From the NCBI GenBank assembly GCA_014925825.1, contig JACGCK010000014.1:310001-374000 (forward strand): a stretch of DNA of 64,000 bases, read 5' to 3'. Of this stretch, positions 21,452 through 32,340 are shown piece by piece. The DNA comes from Pholiota molesta. Taxonomy: Eukaryota; Basidiomycota; Agaricomycetes; Agaricales; Strophariaceae. Position 1 is the stretch's first letter; each line of letters begins with the position of its first letter. Both the position numbers and the translations under genes were made by a program. The notes under the pieces are model-generated. The model ran no database searches. It worked only from the letters and a program-made list of their open reading frames with translations, and was not told the origin of the DNA.

Positions 21452-23805
21452 TCAATTTTCCTCAGGCCCGTAACCTTCCCACCGTACGAGGTAACGGTAT
21501 CCGCGGCCAACACGACGTTCGTCGATGATATCGCGGATTGTATATTCGGTTTCCCCCTCCTCTGTGACAATAGGCGGCGGTTGCGAAAATTCGCGACCGG
21601 GGAACAGGGAAGGGTCGTTCTCCACGTAAGGAATGACGTTCGAAGTATGAAATGTAGGGAATATATTCGGAGAATTTGGCAGGTCAAGAGTCACGGTTGA
21701 ATGATCTTGGTCGATAGCAGTAATCGTATATGGCCCGTCGAAACGAGGCATAAATTTCGCCACGCGGCCGTCTTTCGTAGACTTGTACTCGCCACGACGA
21801 TGGAGGGTTGACAGTCGCACACGACCACCTACGGCAAATGGGAATGTTAGCGATCGACTTTTATTCGCCTGAGCGGCTTGTGAAATCTTAGCGTGTAATA
21901 AATTATCTTGAGCCTCCATGGTGAGCAGTTCCATATCGCGTATAAGTGACCAAGCGCGTTCTTCTTCGCCTGAAACTGCACTATTTTCTTCACGGGGAAT
22001 CAGAGGTGGTATGATCCGGGCGCTCTTGCCCATCCGTAGTTGAAAAGGTGAGAACCCGGTCGATTTGTTGACGGTGTTCATGATGTTGAAGCGTATTAGC
22101 GGTAGGGCAGCTACCCAACCAACCTGATTCCTATCAACGTGGTAACGCAGCATTTGATTAACAGTCTTGTTGGTGTGCTCGCTGGCACCATCTGTTTCGG
22201 GGTGGAAGCTTGACGACATCTTAATCTTGGTACCTGTCAGTGCGTGCAAACTTTTCCAAAATTTAGAAACGAAAAGCTTATCACGATCCGAGACAATCTC
22301 AGATGGAAGTCCATTTTCGCAGTACCAGCCATCGAAGAATAATTTGGCTAGTTCTGGCGCGTTGATTGTAGATTTGCAAGGATAAATCCTTATGTCGGAT
22401 CCTAAGCAGTCAGTAAAGGTCACAATCATGTCAAAACTGCTATCCATTGGCAAGGGACCGATAAAGTCGATAGCCACTGATTCGCCACGAGCGTCCGGGA
22501 TGGGGAGTGGATGCAGAGGACCCGAGGGTTTACTAGTCGAACTTTTGTTACGTTGACAATCTGCACAACCTGGAACATAGGCAGTTTCGAGGTCACGATG
22601 CATACCGGGCCAGTAATACGATCCGCGCAGTGCCGCATAAGTCTTGTCGAAACCGAAGTGGCCAAGTACGTCATGAGCCAGGCGGAATAGCGTTTCGCGG
22701 ACATCACCTGCACGAGGAACAATTAAACGGTCGCCCACATACCATAATCCGAGACGTTTCTGGATGCCTGGGATGCCGTGATGTCCTTTCTGTAACGTGT
22801 TAACGACCCACTTGTCAACAAGATAACCAGCTTTGATTTCATCCAGTAACGACTTGTCGGCCGACAGCGACAGCGTAGCACAAATTTCATCTGCAGGATT
22901 ATCGTCCTCCTGTCCATTCATCAAGGACAGGTTATGAGCGGCGTCCCAAATAGGACCGCAGTCTCCTGCAAATACAGTCGCAATCTCGTCGTCAGCATCA
23001 GTGTCATCAGCGCAAAAAGAATAAGCATTCGTAGCTTTAGCTTCTGCGGTAGCGAACAGATGAGATTTCTTTGAAGGCTCATTCAACCTTGACAAGGCGT
23101 CCGCAACAGTGTTGTCCTCGCCTTTCACGTACACGATTCGAGCATCGAACTGTGACATGAACTCCATCCAACGTGCCTGGCGACGAGAGAGATCACGTTG
23201 AACGTTAAAGTTCTCGAGCGTCTTGTGGTCTGTGTAGACAAAGAAGGGAACACCTAGTAAATCGACACGCCATTTAGTTAATGCACGGATTATTGCCAAC
23301 ATCTCTTTCTCATGGACCGGATAGTTGAGCTGCGCCCCTTTGAACGTCATTGAATCGAAAGCGACAGGGCGCGCGGTTTCCCAGGTTTCGCCAAAAGAGA
23401 GCACAGCGCCAGAGCAATAATCGCTAGCATCCGTCGTCACGTAGATGTTTTGCCTATCCAACAATGAGAGATCAATTGTGGTTAAGCATTCCCTAGAAAC
23501 TACGAGCTTCTTGATGCTGTCAAACGCAGTTTGGTGAGCATCCGTCCAAGGAGGGAAATTCTTGTCCGCTTCCTTCGTCGTCAAGTCACTTAGAACGATA
23601 GTTAAGTCGGCAACCTTGGGTAAGAAGGATGAAATGTAGCGTAGTAGCCCCAGAAAAGAGCGAGCATCCGTAGACGATTTAGGCACCGGCCATGCTAAAA
23701 TCGTTTCGACCTTCTTTGAATCGGCTTCAATCCCTTTAGCAGAAATTTTATGACCTAGAAATTGGATTTCTGTTTGGAACAATTTGGTTTTCTTCTCGTT
23801 GACGT
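21452..23805 (-). pseudogene. Gypsy pol, 3' part: RT end, RNase H, integrase, chromodomain
   Basis: The frame resumes at the insertion junction as SLYVNEKKTKLFQTEIQFLG. RNase H follows (VTTDASDYCSGAV, ALTKWRVDLLG, VYTDHKTLENF). Then the integrase zinc finger (H...H...CADCQR), the core (VAIDFIGPLP with D, TFTDCLG with D, and the glutamate in the GASEHTNKTVNQ region), a GPYTI domain and a chromodomain (YTIRDIIDERR, YLVRWEGYG). The frame ends at TGA (21452-21454) directly after GPEEN. The same frame then stays open as WLPTAELKDTEALDIWLAKK, an expected chromodomain ending, so the TGA is probably a nonsense change inside the chromodomain. Confidence 0.85.
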
Positions 23806-23812
23806 AGAGAGA

Positions 23813-24270
23813 CAGCCATAGACGCTATTTTCTTATATCAATCTGGGTAGTTACCCATTGGCCTTCATTGATCACCACCGGTAGTTATCCAGAGGGTGTT
23901 TAGAGGCACGCGATTGGCTGGGACTGTAGGGGGAGGCGGGAGGGGCTGTAGGTCACATGTGGGCGAGCGGGTGGTCTCGTTTAGTGCCGAGGATGCCGTG
24001 GGGGGTGGCGGGGTGGGTACGGATGGCTAGGGCGCCGTCGATGGGGGCGGGGGCGGGGCGCGCGCTCGGGGCTGCAGCCTAACACACGTAAACAATGCAG
24101 GATTTGATGCTCGGGGGGCCGCGCTCGCTGTAGGGCGGCGTCGGGGGCGTTTTGGAGCGGGAAAAAAAGGCGGTGTGTATATAAATAATATACACACCTA
24201 ATGCACCTGTTTCCGCGCTTCGGGGAGGGCGGGAAGGGGTGGACTCGGAGGGGAGCTTATGGATGACGTT
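23813..24270 (+). repeat. Left terminal inverted repeat of the 15.8-kb element
   Basis: Matches 39120-39577 in inverse orientation with scattered differences, e.g. GGTAGTTACCCATTGGCC, the GAGGCACGCGATTGGCTGGG segment and ACACGTAAACAATGCAGGAT. It contains a perfect small palindrome, GGTGTGTATAT / ATATACACACC (about 24172-24198), which is degraded in the right copy. Confidence 0.85.
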
Positions 24271-24279
24271 CGGGCTCAA

Positions 24280-25230
24280 TTAATCTCAATCTATTATTGG
24301 CATTGATGACGCGTCACTTATAATTATAGCTCGCGGCCTCTCGCGGCGCGCGTTCCAGCGCTTACAATCCGGGGCATTTTCTTACTTTCAGTATTTCATA
24401 TAATCATATAATCAATCACATATATTACTACTACTTATACTAAACAAAATATATGCGACAGGGCACCATCCCGCCCACCCTGTTTCTCTCCTGCATGCCC
24501 TCTCGCAGCGCTGCCCTCGCCCGTGGGGCCTTTCTATCGCGGCGCCTCTCTCGCGCGCCGTTTCTCCCGTTTGCATCCCTCGTTCTCCTCCCTCTCTCGC
24601 TGAACCGCGGCCACTAGTCATGCTAGTTAGCACTCGTACCCGCCGCCGGCTGTGCTTGTGCTTCCCGTCGCGCTCATCCTCGTGCTCACCGCCATGCTCG
24701 TTGGTGGGCCTGCGTGCCGTTTTGCATCCTTTGTTCCCACTGTCCGCCGAGCCCGCTATCCATCGTGCTTGCCTGGCCGCCGTCCTCGCGCTGGTCGTGG
24801 CTGCGCTAGTCACCGCGGCTGCTGCGGTCCTCGCTTGCCATCATCGTCGCTGGCTGTGGTGATCGCTGGCCGTCGTCATTGTCGGCCGTCGTCGTCCTCG
24901 TCGGCCGTCCTCGTCCTCGTCGGCCATCGTCGTCCTCGTCGGCCATCGTCGTCCTCGGGGGCCGGGGTCATTGCTGGTATACAGGCGTTGTGCCGGGTGG
25001 TGGGTGGCCGTCGACGTGGCGACGTATTGGGTGTCGCGGCGTGCGATGGTCGTGGGCATGCGGGGCGCCCGCCTGGTGTGGCCGTTGTATGTGTCGACGT
25101 GGCGGGCGTGCGGGGGATGTGGGTGTCCGGCGTGGGCATCGTAGGCGTGCATCGACGTGGCGCTCGTCGCCCTGGCTGGGCGTCACTGTCGTTGGGCATC
25201 GTCGCCGCTAGCTGTGGCTGTCGCTACCCC
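24280..25230. other. Unique GC-rich stretch inside the 15.8-kb element
   Basis: AT-rich to about 24460, then GC-rich with degenerate repeats of GTCGTCCTCGTCGGCCATC type (about 24870-24960). Open frames are low-complexity (Val/Leu/Arg-rich) and I do not regard them as genes. No counterpart is seen at the matching place in the right half. Confidence 0.45.
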
Positions 25231-25234
25231 ACCA

Positions 25235-26391
25235 GTGTCTGTTGATATCATGCATGGGACATGGCAAGTTGCCCAGAAAAGAAAGTGCATCCAGGATGGT
25301 AACTCAGGTGCGCAGCCACCCCACCTAACTGACTTTGAATATCTCTGCCCTAAGCCAGTGGTCACCAGTGCCAATATTGCTGCTCACCATGTGTTCACTG
25401 CTGCTCACTGTGCTCAATGGTGTCGAACAGTGCTCGACACCATTGTCAGGGTCGTCCCAAAAAGGAAGCCATCAAAAATTTTCCAAAAGAAGAATGACAA
25501 ATTTGTAAGCTGTTTTTCCCCATCATTTGTCAGCACTTGAGCATCTATCATTAGATTTGGCCTGATTTGGCCCATTTTGGTACTTTCTGCTCATTGGCCC
25601 ATCAAATATGCCATCAAGGGCCAAACACATGACCTGCTACCTAACCACATGACCACACATGACTGCAAATGAGGCAGGGACCCTCCTAGGGGTGGGAAAT
25701 GCCTAAAATAGCATTTTCCCAATATTATTCGAAATGCACCTGGGTAGCTGGTGCACCCTATATAGGACCCACTGGGACCATATTATACCGAAAGATGCGG
25801 AATTAAATTCTAAATCCACCTGTGAAAAAATCATATGGATAGCTTTATTGGTTCGGGCCCTAGAAGCGAATTACTATTTGGGAGAAATAAGCGCACACAT
25901 TGATGGCTGCTTTCCTCCGCAACCGCTGGGTCGTTTTCCATAATCAAAGCAGCTTTCTATAGGTATCAAACGCGCGCTTCTAACGCGTTCTTGAACATAA
26001 TTTTCCGTCCGTTCCTCGCTCCGTAAAACGCTCCGGATATATTTGCGCTCGCACCGCATTAGCGCCGGCTACGGTTCCATAATTCGCGCGCATATTATAT
26101 CATAAAATAGGTTAATAAAACACCTTTCTAACGGTACCCTACTCGTGCTGATTGAGCAACTCTCTGAGGCCCTATAAAGGAAATGGTTGTTTGTAAATAG
26201 AATATTAACCGCGGATCGCGCGGGAACGCGCGTAGGTTCGTTGGATTCTCCTGAATTTACCGGATTTGACGACACTCTGATTATAGGGATCAGAGCCCGG
26301 GAAGGCACTGAACTGGACATGGGGATGGGCTGGATATTGCTTTGCTGGCCGGAAAATGCTATTTTTAGCGCTGCCGAGCGCGGCCTCACCC
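25235..26391 (+). repeat. Palindrome arm, left, outer segment
   Basis: This starts CCACCAGTGTCTGTTGATAT and continues to GCGGCCTCACCC, where the YR retrotransposon interrupts it; the arm resumes at 32341 with AATCCGGGCATGG. The same sequence occurs inverted at 34860-33720 (more diverged) and 38670-37520 (close). Frames such as MHLGSWCTLY recur with the repeats and are not taken as genes. Confidence 0.8.
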
Positions 26392-26607
26392 TCTACGTAG
26401 TGCACGGCTATGTGATCACTGTGTGACATGACAAGTATATATATAGAGACGGATGTACATAGCAATATTTATATGAATATGTAGGTGAGTGGGGAGACAA
26501 TCGCTATCATGATGATGGCGAAGGGTTTGGTTGGAAACCATGAGGTTACCAAACTCGAAACCCTCAGACCGGGTCTGTGGCAGGAGTCCAAATGAGCAAT
26601 GAATCCC
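26392..26607 (-). repeat. YR retrotransposon repeat B2
   Basis: 216 bp starting TCTACGTAGTGCACGGC on the plus strand; nearly identical to 26875-27090. It lies at the 3' terminus of the element. Confidence 0.9.
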
Positions 26608-26708
26608 GGGTGGGAGGGACTACAACACAGACCTCGTGCTGAGGACGTCGAGTTAAGAGAAAGGAAAAACCATGGCAAATTCACACACAAAGGGGAGAGG
26701 TGGGTGGG

Positions 26709-26874
26709 TGTTCAAAATTATTTCCTTGTGCTTGAGCTGGGCTGAGATCCTAGCACCAAGGAAATTTTCGTGCGGCGTGGTGAGAGGCAAGAACGATGCC
26801 GATCACTCACGCCGATGAGTCACGTAGACCCCGTTCTGTTGTCACGCTCATTCTTCACATTCCACAGAACATAA
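26709..26874 (-). repeat. YR retrotransposon repeat A2
   Basis: 166 bp ending CACAGAACATAA on the plus strand; matches A1 at 32175-32340. It abuts B1 exactly at 26874/26875 and is separated from B2 by 101 bp. Confidence 0.9.
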
Positions 26875-27090
26875 TCTACGTAGTGCACGGCTATGTGATC
26901 ACTGTGTGACATGACAAGTATATATATAGAGACGGATGTACATAGCAATATTTATATGAATATGTAGGTGAGTGGGGAGACAATCGCTATCATGATGATG
27001 GCGAAGGGTTTGGTTGGAAACCATGAGGTTACCAAACTCGAAACCCTCAGACCGGGTCTGTGGCAGGAGTCCGAATGAGCAATGAATCCC
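26875..27090 (-). repeat. YR retrotransposon repeat B1
   Basis: 216-bp copy of B2, lying directly after the recombinase gene on the coding strand. Confidence 0.9.
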
Positions 27091-27187
27091 CAATATTAGG
27101 AGGGCCGCCGACGCGTCATGCGAACGAGGACTCCCCACAACTAGGAGGCGGACTCACCAGATGATCATGAGCAGGATGAGAATCCTC

Positions 27188-28414
27188 TTAGGCGCGGACA
27201 CGGGGCATGGTCAGGCGTGTGAAAGGCTCGTGAATGGGGCTGTTCTGGATGTATGGCGCCAAAATCGTGGCATGCTGGCGCAAGTACACCTGAAAGGCAT
27301 CACTGGACCACCGGCCCATGGACTTTACAACATCGAAAGGGATGCCGCGGAGCATATACTCCAGGACACCGCCAATACGAATGCCGTGTCCATGAAGTGG
27401 CCCAACACCTGCAGCCGTGGCCGCGGCTTCAACGCACTTCAAGAATTCGGGACGTGACAAAGGCCGGAGAGACCCCGAATGATGCCGCCATGAAAAGAGA
27501 GCGACATCGGGCGGAGGGTCGTTGATGGAGAAATGGTTGTCGAGAGCTGCTGCGGGATCCGCCAAGCCATCCTGGCGAGACCAGTACACTGCCTCACCAA
27601 GAGGCGCACACTTTGTCCACGGAAGGTTGAAAGTCGTGACTGGGAGCCCAAGACGGCCCTGGGACTCCGAAATCAGAATGTCTGAGCGCTTGACGTGACG
27701 CGAGGGGTCAAAGGATGTGAGTGAGGGGACCGTAAACTCGCCAAGGCGAGCTACAGACCAAAAAGTCGTGGTCAGGCATGCAAAAACGGCTGCATCCAGT
27801 GGCTTGGAGAGATCAAGGTGTGCGCGGATAGCGATAATGATTGCTGGAGTGACAGGCTCCCGTTTGGGACGTCGCGAGGAAGGCGGTGTTAAGCGCTCAG
27901 CAGCAGTGAGGGCGGCCGACATACGTGTGTCATCGAGAGGCCAAGGCAGGCCGTGCAGAGTGTGCCATGCACGAATACCGTAGAAGTAGTTCTTGAGGGT
28001 TGATCCGGAGTATGACGCCGCACAGGCGGAGATGAAGGCGAGGAGGAGATCTTCACTCGCCGGCGCGCGCAAGCGTTCAGGGATGGGCGGCAAGTGTTGA
28101 TCACAAAAGACATGGAATACCAGAAGGCCGGCACCATAGGTCTCAAGGGTATTGGGCGCCCATGAGAAAGAGAGGACATCCAAAACGCGCTCCAGTTCTG
28201 CAAGGGACAGGGAAAAACCATCTGCTGACGGGAACAGAAGAGGGTGGGCGCGAAATGGGAGCCAAAGACGAAGACGGTCGGCAGCCAGGCAGTGTGGGCG
28301 GAGAATGGAGTGGCGAGGGGTAAGATCAGGATGGTAAGGCTTAGGGCGAGCGCCGCGGCGGCCAGTCGGCGGCAGAGGGGCAGAGAAGCGGCTGGAGCCC
28401 AGCTTACTCGTCAT
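27188..28414 (-). CDS. Tyrosine recombinase of the Ngaro/PAT-like element
   Basis: 408 aa, starting at ATG 28414-28412 (MTSKLGSSR), which overlaps the end of the RT-RNase H frame by 11 bases. The N-terminal part (SWAPNTLETYGAGLLVFHVF, SGSTLKNYFYGIRAWH) resembles the SAM-like core-binding domain. The catalytic part shows the first arginine (VARLGEF), the HxxR box (HGHGIRIGG), GRWSSDAF and the tyrosine in QVYLRQH. All catalytic residues seem present. The enzyme integrates circular DNA intermediates of DIRS-order elements. The much longer open frame extending to 31477 in this reading frame is a shadow of the RT and gag genes. Confidence 0.88.
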   Translation of the reverse strand: MTSKLGSSRFSAPLPPTGRRGARPKPYHPDLTPRHSILRPHCLAADRLRLWLPFRAHPLLFPSADGFSLSLAELERVLDVLSFSWAPNTLETYGAGLLVFHVFCDQHLPPIPERLRAPASEDLLLAFISACAASYSGSTLKNYFYGIRAWHTLHGLPWPLDDTRMSAALTAAERLTPPSSRRPKREPVTPAIIIAIRAHLDLSKPLDAAVFACLTTTFWSVARLGEFTVPSLTSFDPSRHVKRSDILISESQGRLGLPVTTFNLPWTKCAPLGEAVYWSRQDGLADPAAALDNHFSINDPPPDVALFSWRHHSGSLRPLSRPEFLKCVEAAATAAGVGPLHGHGIRIGGVLEYMLRGIPFDVVKSMGRWSSDAFQVYLRQHATILAPYIQNSPIHEPFTRLTMPRVRA

Positions 28415-30430
28415 AAGCGAGCTCGGCGCCCAGGAGGACGTGCTCGGAGAAGCGGTCGTCATTGAAAGCCTCACGCTCGAGGGCCTGGACACCATCGCGG
28501 ATGGACTTCTCCGCTGCGGCAGGGTACTTTCCTTCTCGCATGAGACGGAGCTCGAGAGGCGTGAGTGGTTCTGTGGCGTCGATGAGGAACCTGCCAACAT
28601 CGCCGAGAAGGGAAACGGGAGGGAGGAGTTTCGAACGAGGGGGGTAGACGCCACGAGAAGGTTTGTCGGCGGGATTTTCGGCACTGGTGACATAGGCAGA
28701 GCGGACACAGTCCACGCGATCTGCTGATTCCAGGAGGCTGTGGATGCGCTTGAAGACATCATTGACAGCGGAGTTGCGACTGCGGTAGTTCCACCAACCT
28801 TCGACGACACCTTTGTTGTCGCCGTAGACTTTGAAAGCGCGCTGCGAACCTGCGTCGAGAAAGAGGAGGGTGGAGACGAGGAGCTCGAAGCCAATGGCCT
28901 CGGCCCAGGCAATGTCACGGCTTCCATTGAGGGTTTGCCAGCCGGGGACCAAGCGCCAGGCACGCCAGCGATCAGCGATGACGATCGCGATACCAATGCC
29001 AGAGCTGGCATCAGAGTACGCGCCACAGTCGAAGACTGGAGAGGTTGAGGGGATGCGGCGATAGAGAGGGGCTGTGAGTCGTCGACGCCACCAGACGAGA
29101 TCATCTGCGACTCCCTTCGCAGGGTGCCGCGGGAGGAAAGGACGATCACCGTAGATGCCCAGAGTGGCCTCCAGGTGGGTGAGGCGAGCACGGCCTGCTG
29201 GGCACACCAGGCAGGCATGCAGGAGCTTGCCATACAGTTTCTGGACCTCCTCGAGGGTGTGCACCGGCGACGAAGACCATGAGTCGATGGCGGCCAGGTA
29301 CTTTTCCTTCTTCTCGGTACTGAGCGCCACGGTCCGCGTGGAGAGGTCCCACACAAGCCCGATGTAAATGGTGGAAGTGGCAAACGGTCTGTCCTTGGAG
29401 TGCTCCCAGGGAATCCCCAAGTCCGCGGAAATACGGTCGACGTCATCGAGGCAGTACGTGAAGGCGGCATCCTCGTTGGAGCGAGGCGAGGCAGAGGAGA
29501 GATCGCGGATGGGAAAGGAACAGTCCTCATCCAATTCGAAGATTTGACCATTCGGAAGAGTGTGGCCACCATACCAAATGCGGCCGCCAGACTGGTTGAC
29601 AGCCCTACCAGCGAGAGCAGCCGCCCACTGCCTGCGAAGCGCGTTGAAATCCTCAAGCCACACGCGAAGGATGCGGAAAAAGATATGGTCGTCGACGAAG
29701 CTTGCCAGAGGGCCAATACCCTGGGATCTGTGGATATCCTTCCCACCATCAGAGATGTTGCCATAGCCACCCCCCGAAGGACCTGCCCCAAAGGCGGCGT
29801 TCTTGTCGATGTGGAAGGCATCGTCCCCGGAGCGCACCACCGTTGCCGGCCACTGAGAAGGATGTAGAGGCACTGTGCGATAAGCCTCGGCGACGTCGCG
29901 TATGGCAGCCTGTGAGCCAGGTGGGAGATGTGCAATGATGATTGAAACAACGGCAAAAGTCCCCCATGTGCAGGGAAAATCAGCGGGGCGAATGAAGGAG
30001 TTAACAGAGCAGCTGGGCCATGAAGTGGATGGAGTGAGTGGGAAGGAGAAGTTTTGTATAAGGCGAAAGCGACCAGGCTTTCCAGCTTTCGGAATGATGG
30101 AGATGGGAGATGTTTGGAAGGGACCAATGAGTGACTCGAGTTGGGCGCGAGTGAAGGGGCCGACGTAACGACCTTTTTGAACTTCGGTGGCAACAATACT
30201 GTCAAAGTGAGACTGGAGCTCAGGCGACGATATGCGGTTCGGAGGGCTCTGGGTTCTGAGGATGCGCGGGAAGGAGAGGACAAATCCCTCGCGGAGACAC
30301 TGGACAAGCTTGGGATACTTGACCGTGAGACCGCCCCTCCGTAAATAGTCCTCCCATGCATCCGGGATGTACGGAGTGAAAGCAGGGTCAAGCCCTCTCT
30401 GCGAGAGGGCAGGACCGGGCGCGATGCCTG
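28404..30430 (-). CDS. Reverse transcriptase-RNase H of the Ngaro/PAT-like element
   Basis: The frame is open from 30704, but sequence typical of the protein begins near GLDPAFTPYIPDAWEDYLRR (about 30395), just where the gag frame ends, which suggests expression by frameshift or reinitiation. RT motifs include PISIIPKAGKPGRFRLIQN, AEAYRTVPLHPSQWPA, AAFGAGPSGGGYG and the catalytic FVDDHIFFRI (FVDD variant of YxDD). RNase H follows with GAYSDASSGIGIAI, WAEAIGFELLV and VYGDNKGVVEGWW. The ENPADKPSRG ending is usual in this class. Confidence 0.88.
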
Positions 30431-32138
30431 GGGGAGCCGCAGCCGGAGCACAAGTGACTGTCGTCGTGGGAGCGGCTGCGACAGCCGTGGGCGATTTGCC
30501 AGTCGAAGCACAGGCGGTGGCCGTCGCGGCGACGGACGAGGGCACCGCCGGAGCGCTCCGCGTAAGTTTCCCCCGAGTCGTCCCACAAGCGGGTGGCCTT
30601 GCAGCGGCGGACGTCGTGTTTCTTGCAGCCCAGGCAGACGGCGCAGGGCGGGTAGCTGCTGCCGCTCGCGCCCGATCGAAAACCCCCTTTGGAGTCGCGG
30701 CCACGAAAGGAAGGCGAAGAAGAGTGGCGGCGGGGTGGTGAGAAGCGGCCGGGCGGGGAATAGTGCTTCGAGCGCCAGTTGCGAGAGCGCCCGGAGCGGC
30801 GCTCTGGGCTGCGCCCGCGGGAGAGCTGGCTCAACATGGCTTCGAATCTTTGGGCGGCAAAATGGGCGCAGGGCGGGCAAACGAACATGAGCGCAGCATG
30901 AGCATGAGCACAAATGAGCATGAGCAATGGGGTGGGCATGAGCATGAGCATCGGAATGAGCATGAGCGCGAGAGTGTCGTATGAGCATGCGCGTCGTGTG
31001 AGCATTGAGCATGAGCACCGAATGAGCAAGGGCGGCAAATGGGCATGAGCGGCAAATGAGCATGAGCGCGGAATGAGCAGATATGAGCGAATGAGCATGA
31101 GCACGGAATGAGCGGAGATGAGGGGATGAGCATGAGTTGATGCGAGGAAGGAAAGAGAGGAGACGAGGGTTAGCAGACAAGTCGACAAGAACGGAGAAGA
31201 GGGAGGGGGACTGACCGGGCTTCTCTCGCTTTCTCCTGAGCTTCGCGCGCACGCTCTTTGGCAGCGCTGTCAGCCTCGTGAACCTGGGCGACGTAGCGGC
31301 CGAGTAAAGTGTAGTTGATGACGGAGAGGTTGAAGGCGGTGTCGGGGGAGGAAATGCAAACGTGCCACTGCTTGCGCTGTTCGGACGCATAGAGCAGGAG
31401 GGCACGACGACGTGCTTCCAAATCACCTCGGACTGTTCCCAGAGCCACGAGCTGGATGTTTCCGAAGAAGGTTGCAAACATGTCGACCCTGTCCTTTGGC
31501 CACGCGCTTTGCTGCATGGCTACGAGGAGCCGAGGAGCGGCTTGGAGGAAATCGTCCCAAGAGAGATCGGCGTCGTCCACGACAGCGCGAGACTTTTTGA
31601 GTTCGTGGGCGGGAGCCCAACCGACGGAGTTACTGTCGAGACGGACAAGGCTGACTGCATCGTAGTCCGCTGCGCCAGGGTCCCGGGTGACCTCGTCGAG
31701 GCCGTCGCTAGTGAAGTGCCACAAGGCGACCCAGTCCCCGGCCTTCAGCTTCTTGCGGACAGTGGGAGAGATGAGAACAGGGGCCGTGTCAGGAGCGGTG
31801 ACCTCAGCGCCCGGAATAGGAATGTACTTAGCCTTATTCTTCTTCTCATCCTCACGCTGTTCAGCGATGCGTTCCTCCTCTGCAGCCAATCGGGCTGCCT
31901 CCTCGGCCTCGCTAGCGAGGCGTTCGCGTTCGGCGATCACGGCAGCCTCTGCGTCCAATTGTGCCTGCCACGCCGCTTTGTCGGCCTCATTCTGGATACG
32001 CCAAGTGTTCTCCAGGAACGCGATGGCACCGGCGTTGTCCCGGGTGGGCGTAATCAGCGCGGCACGCGTGGCAGCGTGCAACTCGGAGCCGTAGTCCGGG
32101 CAAACGGCGTCGTTGGGGTTCTGAGCAATAGAAGGCAT
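30388..32138 (-). CDS. Gag-like protein of the Ngaro/PAT-like element
   Basis: Starts at 32138 (MPSIAQNPNDAV). The first part has an Ala/Glu-rich coiled coil (ERERLASEAEEAARLAAEEE) and an ordered region through LLLYASEQRKQWHVCISSP. It joins a second part ending at 30388, which is Arg/Ser-rich (LSRGRSPERRSGRSRN) and has cysteine-histidine clusters (CAVCLGCKKHDVRRC, then CFDWQIAHGC and HLCSGCGSPRHRARSC), consistent with nucleic-acid binding. A GTCAGT donor at about 31217 and an acceptor near 30850 would remove a minisatellite of about 350 bp lying between the parts; this intron is inferred. Confidence 0.7.
30884..31140. repeat. GAGCAT-type minisatellite inside the YR element
   Basis: About 250 bp of imperfect hexamer-based repeats (GAGCATGAGCATGAGC with GGAATGAGC and GGCAAATGAGC variants on the plus strand). 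It lies in the proposed gag intron, so it would not be translated if splicing occurs. Confidence 0.8.
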
Positions 32139-32174
32139 GTAGGAAAGGGCGATGAAGTGACGAGATGAGAGAGA

Positions 32175-32340
32175 TGTTCAAAATTATTTCCTTGTGCTTG
32201 AGCTGGGCTGAGATCCTAGCACCAAGGAAATTTTCGTGCGGCGTGGTGAGAGGCAAGAACGATGCCGATCACTCACGCCGATGAGTCACGTAGACCCCGT
32301 TCTGTTGTCACGCTCATTCTTCACATTCCACAGAACATAA
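32175..32340 (-). repeat. YR retrotransposon repeat A1
   Basis: 166-bp repeat at the 5' terminus on the coding strand, matching A2 at 26709-26874; it directly precedes the gag gene. Confidence 0.9.

Larger units (their letters stand above)
26392..32340 (-). mobile_element. Ngaro/PAT-like (DIRS-order) tyrosine-recombinase retrotransposon
   Basis: On the minus strand the order is A1 (32340-32175), gag, RT-RNase H, tyrosine recombinase, B1 (27090-26875), A2 (26874-26709), then B2 (26607-26392). A1/A2 are 166 bp and B1/B2 are 216 bp. This split direct repeat layout defines PAT/Ngaro-like elements, which integrate through a tyrosine recombinase. No target duplication is present: flanks CTCACCC and AATCCGGG rejoin exactly as in the uninterrupted arm at 37515-37530. 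All three coding parts look largely open, so this copy may be recent. Confidence 0.92.

Noticed and set aside
24870..24960. Regularly spaced GTCGTCCTCGTCGGCC repeats as a CRISPR-like array
   Set aside because: Units are contiguous and imperfect with no spacers; this is a simple minisatellite in a eukaryotic transposon.
24652..25245. 197-codon frame with a hydrophobic start (MLVLPVALILVL), which could suggest a membrane protein
   Set aside because: It becomes Arg/Ser/Val low-complexity, follows GTCGTCCTCGTC repeats and has no counterpart in the other half of the inverted-repeat element.
25734..25943. Recurring frame MHLGSWCTLY seen at three places
   Set aside because: It recurs because the palindrome arms are copies of each other; the surrounding frames are not conserved and no motif is present.
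27188..31477. A single open frame of 1429 codons on the minus strand
   Set aside because: Only the last 408 codons match a tyrosine recombinase. The rest is the wrong frame of the RT-RNase H and gag genes, with Ser/Pro/Leu-biased composition.
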